Below are positions 18,308-26,423 of a DNA stretch of 64,000 nucleotides, piece by piece. The translations under genes were made by a program, and so were the position numbers. The stretch lies in the NCBI RefSeq assembly GCF_014695575.1, contig NZ_JACJOO010000089.1, positions 1-64,000 of the forward strand. The letters are read 5' to 3'. Below the pieces are notes generated by a model. It had not been told where the DNA came from. It did no database searches and saw nothing but the letters and a program-made list of their open reading frames with translations. The DNA comes from Leptolyngbya sp. FACHB-8 (lineage in GTDB: Bacteria > Cyanobacteriota > Cyanobacteriia > Elainellales > Elainellaceae). Position 1 is the stretch's first letter, and every line of letters starts with the position of its first letter.

Positions 18308-20869
18308 TTATGAATGGGTAGGCAAGGTCACTGTAAAGATTGCGCCCTTGCCTTCTCCTGGGCTTTCGGCCTGAATGCTGCCGCCGTGTAGCTCAACCAG
18401 TTGGCGGGCGATCGCCAGACCTAAGCCCAGGCCCCCGTGTGACCTGGTATTAGAAGCATCAGCCTGACGGAAGCATTCAAAAATATAAGGTAGTGCCTCC
18501 GGCCTGATGCCCAATCCGGTATCGCTAATTTGCAGGCAGATGTTACTACTATTCTGCTTCAAAGCAACTTTGACAGACCCGTCTTGAGGCGTAAATTTGA
18601 CGGCATTGGCTAATAGGTGTTCAAACACCTCCCGTAATCGGTCAGGATCGCCAGGAATAGGGGCGATCGCGTCAGGAATTTGGCTTTCCAGATGAATAGA
18701 CTTACTTGCTGCTACTGGCTGTATGGTTTCTAGCACTTGAGTTAGCACCACTGGCAAACTCACCGGACTACAATTTAGAGCGATTTCTCCCCGTAGCAGA
18801 CGAGAAATATCAAGCAAATTATCGATGAGCTGGGTTTGCAGGCGAGCATTGCGCTCAATTGTTTCTAAAGCGCGTTCTGTGACCGTGGCATCAAACTTAC
18901 GACTTCGTAGCGCTTGCGACCAGCCCAGAATGGAATTAAGAGGAGTCCGTAATTCGTGAGAAACCAGACCTAAAAACTCTTCCTTCAGGCGGTTAGCCTG
19001 CTCCAACTTTTGAGTTTGCACCTGGAGGGTATTAACAGCGATTTGCAACTCTTGTCGTCGCTGGCTAACCTCTTCGACCAGGGCTTCCAAATCATGGCTC
19101 TGGCTTGCTAATTCGCGTTGCAGCCGATCGCGCACTCGATTAATAGCAATTAAATTGCCAATGCGAACTCGCAACTCTTCTACGGAAAAGGGTTTCATTA
19201 AGTAATCCTGTGCCCCCCAGCGCAGTAACTCAATCCGCAAATCCACATCCGATTTTGCCGTCAACATAACAACGGGAATGGTGTCCAGCTCTGGGTACGT
19301 GCGAAGCTGGTGGATAAATTGATCGCCGCTCAGGTAGGGCATCATGACATCACTCAGAATCAGGTCAGGCTGAAGGGCGATCGCCTGCTCCAACCCGTCC
19401 TTTCCATTGGAGGCAGTAGCGGTGCGGTAATCAGAAGCTAGAGTTGAGGTGATGAACTGATTCATTTCGGGATTGTCTTCGACCACCAGTACCAGAGGTT
19501 TACCTTCAGGTTGTACGGGGCCAGATTGACCAGCGGGATTAATCGTGCGAAGCTCTTCAACAATGAGATTGGCAATATCATCAGAGCTAGAAACAACGTA
19601 AGGAGATGTTGTTTCTTCTCCGGAAAGAGCATGAATGGGAAGTTCTACAGTGAACTGTGCGCCGCCATCGGGTGCATCCCCAACCGTAATCGTGCCACCC
19701 TGCAACGTGACAAACTCACGGGTAATGGCGAGACCGAGGCCGGTGCCACCGAACCGCCGTGTTGTGCCGCCTTCCCCCTGGCTAAACCGCTCAAAAATAG
19801 TTTCTCTCAACTCCACGGGAACCCCACAACCGCTATCCTGAACTGACAGGACTGCCCGTGGAAGTGGCTCGGAGTTGTCAGCCTCCACAGACTGCACCCG
19901 TAAGCGACAACGAATAGTGCCACCCTGGGGGGTAAATTTGAAGGCATTGGAAAGCAGATTCAAACATATCCGCTGGGTTTTGGCCGCATCAAGCTGCAAT
20001 GGAAGCGACTCGGGAACATCAACAATAAAGGTAATTTGCTTCTCCTGAGCTATCCCATCAAAGTTGGCAGCCGTCAGGCGTACCAGATGAGCCAAGTCAA
20101 CGGGAACATAAGTTACCGCCATTTTGTTGGCTTCTAGTTTAGACACATCCAGCAAATCGTTGACTTGCTTGAGAAGAAGGCGCGCATTACGCTCCACAAT
20201 ATCTAACGACTGGCGTTGCTCCGAGGGTAGGTCGGAACGGCTGAGTAAGGTTTCCAGTGGCCCCAGAATAAGAGCCAGGGGTGTGCGCAATTCATGGCTG
20301 ACGTTGGTAAAAAACTGAGTTTTTAGAACGTCTAGTTCTTTCAGACGTTCGTTGAAAGCTTCTAGTTTGAGATTAGCGGTTTCTAAATGCGATCGCCGCT
20401 CCTCCGATAGCTTAGCGGCCTCGACCAGGGCTAAGGCCTGAGGCACCAGCATCGGCAGGATGACCGCCGTTGTTACAGAGGCGATCGCTGTCACTACTTT
20501 CAGTGCCCCTGACAACCAGTAGGTTGGGTGCCACAGCGTCCACACATCCATAAAGTGGGTGCTGGCGCAGGCCACAATAAATGAGCCAAAAGCCAGAAAC
20601 ATCCAGTGGAAGGGGATTTCTCGGCGAGTTTTATATACCAAGTAAGCCAGAGTTGCAGAGATCGCCACATAGGCGATTGCAATCAGCGAATCTGAAATGA
20701 CGTGCATCCATACCAGACCCGGCCTCCACAAGTAGCAGTGCCCATGAGGGATAAACCCACTTACGGATAGGAGAGATTTCCAGCCTCCGGTAAAGGTGAG
20801 GAGAAAGGCGATCGCTCCCAGGGCTATCGCAACGGCATAACTAACATTGTTTTGACGGGTACTAATCAT
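18308..20869 (-). CDS. ethylene-receptor-like hybrid kinase (EBD-HK-REC-HK)
   Basis: An 853-residue protein. After one extra N-terminal helix (about 10-28), residues 52-145 form a three-helix ethylene-binding domain of the plant ETR1 type. Asp60, Tyr67 and Ile70 match ETR1 Asp25, Tyr32 and Ile35. Cys101 and His105 (CASTH) match the copper ligands Cys65 and His69. The Pro of ETR1 position 36 is Ser71 here. A coiled coil leads to a first HisKA (His192, SHELRTPL) and ATPase (NLLSNAFKF, GGTGLGLA), a receiver (about 458-575, Asp507, Lys559), then a second HisKA (His638) and ATPase (GGLGLGLA). There is no GAF, PAS or phytochrome module. It probably senses ethylene, or another small ligand through copper, in the membrane. 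Two lone receivers flank it. Confidence 0.9.
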   Translation of the reverse strand: MISTRQNNVSYAVAIALGAIAFLLTFTGGWKSLLSVSGFIPHGHCYLWRPGLVWMHVISDSLIAIAYVAISATLAYLVYKTRREIPFHWMFLAFGSFIVACASTHFMDVWTLWHPTYWLSGALKVVTAIASVTTAVILPMLVPQALALVEAAKLSEERRSHLETANLKLEAFNERLKELDVLKTQFFTNVSHELRTPLALILGPLETLLSRSDLPSEQRQSLDIVERNARLLLKQVNDLLDVSKLEANKMAVTYVPVDLAHLVRLTAANFDGIAQEKQITFIVDVPESLPLQLDAAKTQRICLNLLSNAFKFTPQGGTIRCRLRVQSVEADNSEPLPRAVLSVQDSGCGVPVELRETIFERFSQGEGGTTRRFGGTGLGLAITREFVTLQGGTITVGDAPDGGAQFTVELPIHALSGEETTSPYVVSSSDDIANLIVEELRTINPAGQSGPVQPEGKPLVLVVEDNPEMNQFITSTLASDYRTATASNGKDGLEQAIALQPDLILSDVMMPYLSGDQFIHQLRTYPELDTIPVVMLTAKSDVDLRIELLRWGAQDYLMKPFSVEELRVRIGNLIAINRVRDRLQRELASQSHDLEALVEEVSQRRQELQIAVNTLQVQTQKLEQANRLKEEFLGLVSHELRTPLNSILGWSQALRSRKFDATVTERALETIERNARLQTQLIDNLLDISRLLRGEIALNCSPVSLPVVLTQVLETIQPVAASKSIHLESQIPDAIAPIPGDPDRLREVFEHLLANAVKFTPQDGSVKVALKQNSSNICLQISDTGLGIRPEALPYIFECFRQADASNTRSHGGLGLGLAIARQLVELHGGSIQAESPGEGKGAIFTVTLPTHS

Positions 20870-21206
20870 GAAATATTTGAGTCTGGAGGCGGGCTTTGTT
20901 CTGACTCATTCCCTATTCTGGCATTTTGCCCAAATAAACATATCTACCCTCACATCTTATTCAAGACTACAACTCCTCTGATCCAGCATCGCAACTCAAA
21001 ACACCAATTTTGCCATCGTAAAGCAGCAGAATAGGTACAGCTCAGTCTTGAGCGTGGAACTACCTACCCACTAAAAGAAAAAATCACCCATGTTTTGAAA
21101 AGGGAGTAAGAAGTACCCTCCCTTCAAACATAAACAAGGGTATAGGAATTAATCCCTTCAAACTCTTTTCACATATTCCGGGCTTATACAAGCCTGCCAT
21201 GTCTGG

Positions 21207-21259
21207 AGTATTTTTGTTATGGATGGTGTGTGAGACACATCCCCCATAACAAAAATACT
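21207..21259. repeat. extragenic hairpin
   Basis: AGTATTTTTGTTATGG pairs with CCATAACAAAAATACT around GATGGTGTGTGAGACACATC, itself a short stem. The GGATGGTGTG loop side resembles family F. Confidence 0.72.
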
Positions 21260-21334
21260 TAAGTCCTAATTTCTATATACCTGTCTGAAGGAAATTGATT
21301 TCTCTTGCACTTGTAGCAGGACAAACCAATTATT

Positions 21335-21426
21335 TTAGCCTGAGTTCGGGTTAAGGGTATTTTCGAGTGCCGCGCAAAGCGCACACCAAAATGGGCACTT
21401 CAACTTATCCCGAACTGAGGTTATTT
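21335..21426 (-). repeat. family B element, loop-fused derivative (copy 2)
   Basis: The outer arms CCTGAGTTCGGGTTAAGGG and TTATCCCGAACTGAGG match the complete element at 12852-12979 in reverse. The inside has only the left arm of one hairpin (TTTTCGAGTGCCGCG) joined directly to the right arm of the other (CGCACACCAAAATGGGCAC). The central half of the double hairpin is missing, so neither inner stem can form. Confidence 0.85.
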
Positions 21427-21444
21427 TAAGAGATTTTGCAAGAA

Positions 21445-21601
21445 CTATAGCGGGTGCATCCCACTTTTGTAAGTGAGGCGGGCTAAGCCCGCCTCACTTA
21501 CAAAAGTGGGTTTCCAAATCTGCAAAAGTGGGATGCACCCACTATAGCGAGGTAGGAGAGATGGATGCAGAACTTTTTCCTGTATCCATCTCTCCTACCT
21601 C
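21445..21601. repeat. two adjacent long inverted repeats
   Basis: The first, 21445-21547, has CTATAGCGGGTGCATCCCAC paired with its near-complement, and nested inside it a second stem ACTTTTGTAAGTGAGGCGGGC with its own complement plus a repeat of CAAAAGTGGG. The second, 21549-21601, pairs GAGGTAGGAGAGATGGAT with ATCCATCTCTCCTACCTC. They sit just beyond the stop of the receiver gene at 21632 and may end its transcript. Confidence 0.78.
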
Positions 21602-21631
21602 ACCAGATTGGAGAGGAATATGTTCGAATGA

Positions 21632-22012
21632 TTAGGATGGCTTTAGAAAAGCTTCGATACGGCTCAATAGCTGATCAAAGTCAATGGGTTTACGAATAAA
21701 ATCATTAGCTCCCAATGATAACCCTTGCCTTGCATCTGTTTCAGAATAGGCTGTCACTAGCAGAATAGGAATAGATGATAATGCCTGGTTCTGTCGAATT
21801 TGTTGGGTCACTTCATACCCACTCATGTCCGGCATCATAACATCCATGAGGATTAGAGCAGGTGGCGAATTTTCAACTTTTTCTAGAGCCGAATGACCGC
21901 TGTCAGCCACTTCAATGTTATATCCCTCTGCCTGCAAAAGGGTTTGCAGCAAAAACAAATTGTCAGCTGAGTCGTCTACGATCAAAATGTAGGGACTTGG
22001 AATGGAACACAC
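21632..22012 (-). CDS. single-domain response regulator (CheY-like)
   Basis: A 126-residue receiver domain alone. Acidic residues lie in ILIVDDSADN, the phosphoacceptor Asp in ILMDVMMPDMSGYE, Thr in LLVTAY and Lys in IRKPID. It starts with GTG at 22012; an ATG-initiated form would lose part of the first strand. It shares long identical stretches with the receiver at 17700-18101 (FLQTLL, EGY, MMPDM, GYEVTQQIR, FIRKP), and both lie on the same strand as the ethylene-receptor-like kinase between them. A phosphotransfer partnership is likely but inferred. Confidence 0.87.
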   Translation of the reverse strand: MCSIPSPYILIVDDSADNLFLLQTLLQAEGYNIEVADSGHSALEKVENSPPALILMDVMMPDMSGYEVTQQIRQNQALSSIPILLVTAYSETDARQGLSLGANDFIRKPIDFDQLLSRIEAFLKPS

Positions 22013-22063
22013 AAAATACAGATTTTAGAAAGAGGATTGTTATACAAATATTATTATATAGCA

Positions 22064-22143
22064 TGAGTTCAGGAGGTTTATGAAGGATCGATCTTGTCTT
22101 TATCATGAAGACAAAATCAATCCTTCATAAACCCTCCGGACTC
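22064..22143. promoter_or_regulatory. long inverted repeat upstream of the receiver gene
   Basis: GAGTTCAGGAGGTTTATGAAGGAT pairs with ATCCTTCATAAACCCTCCGGACTC (two interruptions), with an inner TTGTCTTTATCATGAAGACAA stem. It starts about 50 bases before the start codon on the minus strand, so it may lie in the leader. It could act as a leader structure or be another dispersed hairpin. Confidence 0.5.
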
Positions 22144-22675
22144 TCTATCAAACGCTTGTTCTATAAGTACAAATATAGCCGCGCGATGATGGAAGTTTCG
22201 AAACGAGTTATCGTGATCTTCTCCAAATCACATCTAGCTTCAGACAGAAATATTTACTTTCACGTCTTTTACTAGCCCCAGAATCTATTTATAAAATAAG
22301 TGGATGTCATTAAACATAAAATCCTAAAAATCTTTGTCGCTCAATTTGCAGGTGAGACAGATTTTCGGAATTTTATATGGAATTGAGCTGGGTAACTCAC
22401 CATCACAACCAAATGGCAAAAAGAATCGTAAATCTAGTTTTACTCTCAAGAAACTTATAGATTTTTATATAAGGAAATTAAGGGCGATCGCCCCGAACTC
22501 TCCAAGAGGCTCCTAAAACCATACCTAATTTCCCATAATTTCCCTCACCAAGCCAAATAGTAGAACGGCTTTGTTTAGTGAAGAGCTTACAGCTTATATC
22601 TGCACAAACCCAAAACTTGAAACTCCTATCTTTTTGTTGTCTTACAAAAAGAACAGGCGTTGCCGCATAGGTACA

Positions 22676-22780
22676 TACAGCGCTTTTTAAGCGCTTAAAA
22701 TCTGGTTGTTTTTGTGAGAGCCGCGCGGAGCGCGGCTCTCACAAAAACAAGAGTGGCTGATTCAAGCGCAAACCGCTATA
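22676..22780 (-). repeat. extragenic hairpin, family A (copy 4)
   Basis: Reverse orientation: TACAGCGCTTTTTAAGCGCTT, then a perfect core GTTGTTTTTGTGAGAGCCGCG around CGGAG with its complement, then GAGTGGCTGATTCAAGCGCAAACCGC. Confidence 0.88.
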
Positions 22781-22857
22781 AACCTGGAATAGGAAACTAT
22801 AGTTTTCCATTTCATATTCATATATCTACTCAGCAACAGAAGAAAATACATTAGTTC

Positions 22858-22932
22858 GGACAGTTTTTCTGAAACCCTTGATTTTGCGTGCGCGAAGCGC
22901 ACGCAAAATCAAGGGTTTCAGAAAAACTGTCC
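22858..22932. repeat. perfect 35-bp-stem hairpin
   Basis: GGACAGTTTTTCTGAAACCC continues as TTGATTTTGCGTGC and pairs perfectly with the downstream arm around a GCGAAGC tip. The inner arm CCCTTGATTTTGCGTGC is shared with the hairpin at 39358-39430. Confidence 0.85.
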
Positions 22933-23122
22933 AGAGTATTGAAAATAGAAGTTACACATTTTGCTGCAGAGCACGAGTTTAGCAAGATGAAAGATAGAGC
23001 TGTAGCTGTTTCTGCTCAATCCCTAGGAGATGGATCCTGGCTTGCCTAGATCTTTCATATGACAGACGTTATCGCTAACAAGCTGACGTTATTCTCCGGA
23101 CATCAAGACAGGAGTAATATTC

Positions 23123-24133
23123 ATGCAACTGAAGCCAATTCAGGATCAGGTTGCCGTCGTCGTTGGTGCAACCAGTGGCATTGGTCGAGCAACCGCCCTT
23201 CAGTTTGCCGAACAAGGAGCGAAGGTTGTTGTTTCAGGACGGTCTGAAACAAAGCTAGCATCCCTAATGGATGAAATGCGCAGCCTTCCCGGTGAGGCAA
23301 CTCCAATCGTGGCTGAGGTCGCTGATTTCAATCAGGTTAAGGCGATCGCGGATAAAGCCATTGATGTTTATGGGCGGATAGACACCTGGGTACATACCCC
23401 GGCAACGGCAGTGTTCGCTCCCTTTGAGCAAACAACCCCCGACGAATTTAAGCGTATTGTTGAAGTGAGTTTGCTGGGACAAGCCTACGGAGCTATGGCA
23501 GCTCTTCCTCACCTGAAGCAAGGGGGCGGAGCTTTAATTCATATTTCTTCCGTGGAAGGGACACGAGCGTTGCCCTTGCAGAGCGCCTATGGAGCCTCCA
23601 AGCATGGCATTGAAGGCTTCCTGGAGGCGCTGCGGGTTGAGTTGAAACACGAAAAGGCTCCCGTTAGCGTCACCAGCATTCGTCCAGCCGTTATCAATAC
23701 GCCCTTCTGGAACAATGGTTTGACTCGCTTAGGGGTGCAGCCCGCTGGCCCACCACCTTACTATGACCCTCGCTTAGTGGCTGATGCGGTGCTATATACG
23801 GCAACCCATCCCACTCGCGATTTCATCGTGGGGGATGCAGGCCGCGCAGTGGATTTGATCCAGCGGATTTCTCCGGCTTTAATGGACACTATCCTACTTC
23901 AGATTGGTTTTCCCATGCAGGACTCGCGCAGGCCCAAGTCTGAGGATGACCCCAACAATTTATACGAGTCTGTGTCAGATCCAAAGCACAACCGCATTGA
24001 TGGTGATTACAGCCACCTTGTGGCTCCCAGTGTTTTAGATTGGGTCGATAAGAACCCAATGCTGAAGTGGGGAGCACTGGTCAGTCTGGCCGCCATCTTT
24101 GCCCTAACCCAAGGAATTCGGGAAGGTTCTTAA
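23123..24133 (+). CDS. SDR-family oxidoreductase with C-terminal membrane helix
   Basis: A 336-residue short-chain dehydrogenase. The dinucleotide motif GATSGIG is near residues 15-21, the catalytic Ser in HISSVEG and the catalytic pair YGASK near residue 155. The core ends at about residue 240. A C-terminal extension with a hydrophobic segment (WGALVSLAAIFALTQG) could anchor it to a membrane. The start is supported by AGGAG seven bases upstream. The substrate is unknown. A small membrane protein follows 285 bases downstream on the same strand. Confidence 0.88.
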   Translation: MQLKPIQDQVAVVVGATSGIGRATALQFAEQGAKVVVSGRSETKLASLMDEMRSLPGEATPIVAEVADFNQVKAIADKAIDVYGRIDTWVHTPATAVFAPFEQTTPDEFKRIVEVSLLGQAYGAMAALPHLKQGGGALIHISSVEGTRALPLQSAYGASKHGIEGFLEALRVELKHEKAPVSVTSIRPAVINTPFWNNGLTRLGVQPAGPPPYYDPRLVADAVLYTATHPTRDFIVGDAGRAVDLIQRISPALMDTILLQIGFPMQDSRRPKSEDDPNNLYESVSDPKHNRIDGDYSHLVAPSVLDWVDKNPMLKWGALVSLAAIFALTQGIREGS

Positions 24134-24221
24134 TCATGCCGTTCCTGGACTGACAAATGTAAGATGCTCACTCTCAACTCCTGTTCCAACATGGAATAGG
24201 AGTTTGAGAGTTCTTACCAAT

Positions 24222-24310
24222 TCTAGGGTCTGCTTTAAATGTTGTTTTTGATTGCACAAAGCATACAAAAAATACCCTTCCAGCCAGCTTTAAAGCTCAC
24301 TCTAGAATAA
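24222..24310. repeat. decayed family G element
   Basis: GTTTTTGATTGCACAAAGCATACAAAAAATACCCTTCCAGCCAGCTTTAAAGC aligns by eye with the family G elements at 38709-38771 and 51269-51350, with the stem partly eroded. Confidence 0.5.
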
Positions 24311-24418
24311 TACTTTTTCCTGAATGAGAAGGGGTTGGGCGGTAAGGAAATACGTTCTGTAAGTGATGAGCCTGTCTCCACAGCGAACCTTTATAAAACC
24401 TCATTGAGAGAAGTCGTC

Positions 24419-24832
24419 ATGAATGATTTGGCATTCTGGAAATCTGTTTTCCTAGCAAAGTCTGTCATTACCGCTGCTGAAGGTGCAGCCCTGTTTATTG
24501 GAGATGCCTGGTTGCGTTACATTCTCCATGCACCACCGCTGGTCAATACAGAATACTCTCAATTGTTTTATGGAGTTGTATTTTTCATTGGAATTGCCTA
24601 CAGTTGGGTAAGCAGTGATGTGGTAAGGAATCTCGGCATTATCAAATTTGGTGTTTGTGTGCAAACCTTTGTATTTGTCGTTTTGGCTTATCACACGTTT
24701 GCCGGGAACATCCACCCGTTGTACTTTACACCTGGCATTATCGACCTGATCTTTGCCATTCTCTACAGTGTATTTCTAGTGCAGTATTCTCAAAATTCTC
24801 CTGAGCCTGTTCTGGGAAGCGATCTTGCTTAA
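24419..24832 (+). CDS. small four-helix membrane protein, unknown function
   Basis: A 137-residue protein that I do not recognise. The ATG at 24419 is preferred to the upstream TTG frame (24335), because GAGAG lies just before it and the upstream 28 residues look non-coding. Hydrophobic segments are at about residues 8-28, 45-63, 74-92 and 103-122, with short polar loops; the tail is polar. It has no cofactor or catalytic motif. Compact hydrophobic proteins of this kind are often listed as DUF membrane proteins in cyanobacteria. A strong hairpin (24841-24881) follows. Confidence 0.65.
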   Translation: MNDLAFWKSVFLAKSVITAAEGAALFIGDAWLRYILHAPPLVNTEYSQLFYGVVFFIGIAYSWVSSDVVRNLGIIKFGVCVQTFVFVVLAYHTFAGNIHPLYFTPGIIDLIFAILYSVFLVQYSQNSPEPVLGSDLA

Positions 24833-24840
24833 AAAGATAT

Positions 24841-24881
24841 GGTTGCGAGGCATCAAACCAATGGTTTCACGCCTCGCAACC
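24841..24881 (+). terminator. hairpin terminator after the small membrane protein gene
   Basis: GGTTGCGAGGC pairs perfectly with GCCTCGCAACC, with an inner AAACCAATGGTTT stem, starting nine bases after the stop codon. It lacks a long T-run, but position and stem support termination. Confidence 0.65.
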
Positions 24882-24888
24882 ATATTAG

Positions 24889-24951
24889 AGCCTGTTTAAA
24901 GATCATTTTTTCACGCGCGAAGCACATGAAAAAATGATCTTTAAACAGGCC
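24889..24951. repeat. extragenic hairpin, family G (copy 1)
   Basis: GCCTGTTTAAAGATCATTTTTTCA pairs with the downstream complement around a CGCGCGAAGCAC tip. The end GCCTGTTT and the T-run plus GTGC tip are shared with 38709-38771. Confidence 0.75.
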
Positions 24952-25014
24952 CAAAACCAAGAATGTATAGAAAGCGCATGGAGGAAATTTTCATAATATA
25001 GGAACTTAAGAACT

Positions 25015-26355
25015 ATGAACTGTGATTATGAGCTTCTGGTGATTGGAGCCGGCTCTGGTGGATTAGCGGCAGCGCAACGGGCGGCATCTTACGGGGTAAA
25101 GGTAGCGATCGCAGAACGCTTCAAGCCCGGAGGAGCCTGTGTCAACTATGGCTGCATCCCCGAGAAGCTGCTGGATCATGCGGCGAGCTTTCGACGGCTC
25201 AATCACGTGGCCATCCATTACGGATGGGGAGAAGACCAGCGGCAGTTCCACTGGCCAGAGTTCGTGGAAGCGGAAGAACAGCACATTGACTTCTTGAATG
25301 CCTTACACCAGAAGCATTTAGAAGATGCTGGAGTAACCTTGCTGCGGGGTCAGGCCTACTTCGCAGATGAGCATACAGTAATAATTAATGATCAGCCCGT
25401 TACCGCTGACAAAATTCTCATTGCTGTGGGCGCAAAGCCCTGTAAGCCCGCAATTCCCGGTATTGAGCATACTATCACCTGGCATGAACTCTATTACTTG
25501 AAAGAGCAACCAAAAAGCGTTGCCGTGATGGGAGGTGATCCCATCGGTGTGAAGATTTGCGGCAGTCTCAATGCCCTTGGCTCTCAGGTAACGCAAATTA
25601 TTCTAGAAGATCGCATTCTTCCGCTTCTAGACGAAGAATTGATTTATGTCATTCAAGACCGTATGCAGCAACATGGTGTCCAATTATTAACGCAGCGGGT
25701 GGTCGAGAAAATTGAACCCATTAGCGAAGGTTTCGCGCTTAGTCTGGTCGGTCATTCTGCACCCCTCATTGCTGCATCCGTTCTTGCAGATACGGGTCGC
25801 ATGCCAGATACCGATGGGCTACAACTCGAAAATGTAGGGGTAAAGCTAGCTTCCGGCATGGTTCAGGTTGATGAGTTTAGTCGCACCCACTGCCCACACA
25901 TTTTTGCGATTGGTGATTGCACCGGACGAATGCCCCTGACCCCCAGTGCGATCGTCCAGGGGCGTATCTTTGCTGATAGCGAGTTCGGCAATCACGCTAA
26001 ACCTGTTCGTCTGGATTTAATTCCAATGTCGTTATCGTCGCATCCAGAAGCCGCGACGGTGGGGTTATCTGAGGCACAGGCCCGCGATCGGTATGGGGAG
26101 GCGATCGCCTGCTACCGCAAGCACTTTCGCCCCCTGCTCTACGCCATCACCGGTCTGGAGGAGAGAACTTTTATGAAAGTGGTCGTGAACCGGGAGGATG
26201 GCGATCGCATTCTCGGAATCCACATGGTCGGTGAAGGTGCCGTGGAAATTGTGCAAAGCCTCGCCGTTTCCCTCCGCCTCGGTGCTACGAAACAGGACTT
26301 AGATGCAACCATCGGCATCCATCCCTCCAGCGCTGAAGAATTGTTCTCGCTCTAG
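25015..26355 (+). CDS. FAD-dependent disulfide oxidoreductase, glutathione-reductase-like
   Basis: A 446-residue flavoprotein of the class I pyridine-nucleotide disulfide oxidoreductases. FAD-binding GAGSGG is at 11-16, the redox cysteines Cys42 and Cys47 in ACVNYGCIPEK and the second FAD motif in FAIGDCTGRMPLTP. The C-terminal GIHPSSAEE (434-442) is the His-Glu pair of glutathione reductase. The NAD(P)H Rossmann motif is unusual: GGDPIGVKIC replaces the family's GGGYIAVEFA, losing the third Gly and the Glu. The second strand ends ILEDRILP, acidic as in NADH-using lipoamide dehydrogenases. Substrate and cofactor are therefore uncertain. The gene stands apart from its neighbours. Confidence 0.82.
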   Translation: MNCDYELLVIGAGSGGLAAAQRAASYGVKVAIAERFKPGGACVNYGCIPEKLLDHAASFRRLNHVAIHYGWGEDQRQFHWPEFVEAEEQHIDFLNALHQKHLEDAGVTLLRGQAYFADEHTVIINDQPVTADKILIAVGAKPCKPAIPGIEHTITWHELYYLKEQPKSVAVMGGDPIGVKICGSLNALGSQVTQIILEDRILPLLDEELIYVIQDRMQQHGVQLLTQRVVEKIEPISEGFALSLVGHSAPLIAASVLADTGRMPDTDGLQLENVGVKLASGMVQVDEFSRTHCPHIFAIGDCTGRMPLTPSAIVQGRIFADSEFGNHAKPVRLDLIPMSLSSHPEAATVGLSEAQARDRYGEAIACYRKHFRPLLYAITGLEERTFMKVVVNREDGDRILGIHMVGEGAVEIVQSLAVSLRLGATKQDLDATIGIHPSSAEELFSL

Positions 26356-26423
26356 AGTCTGTTTTGTACACGAATGATAAGCCTTTTGCATTGTAGAGTA
26401 GGATTGGATTTGGCAATGGGATT

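Larger units (their letters stand above)
20870..21631. other. gene-free region packed with hairpins
   Basis: This gap between the kinase and the upstream receiver gene has no credible gene. It holds four long inverted repeats in sequence: 21207-21259, 21335-21426 (family B), 21445-21547 and 21549-21601. About 330 bases at 20870-21200 look unique and could hold the kinase promoter. Confidence 0.65.
22013..23122. other. 1.1-kb gene-free region with three hairpins
   Basis: No convincing gene. A 60-codon frame at 22334-22516 lacks a ribosome-binding site and recognisable content. Hairpins are at 22064-22143 (upstream of the receiver gene), 22676-22780 (family A) and 22858-22932. Confidence 0.6.

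Noticed and set aside
22334-22516. 60-codon frame upstream of the SDR gene
   Set aside because: No ribosome-binding site, AT-driven composition and no recognisable motif.
22981-23058. Tiny frame ATGAAAGATAGAGCTG upstream of the SDR gene, with a short ATGAAAGAT/ATCTTTCAT inverted repeat
   Set aside because: Twenty codons, no ribosome-binding site and the repeat is short enough to be chance.
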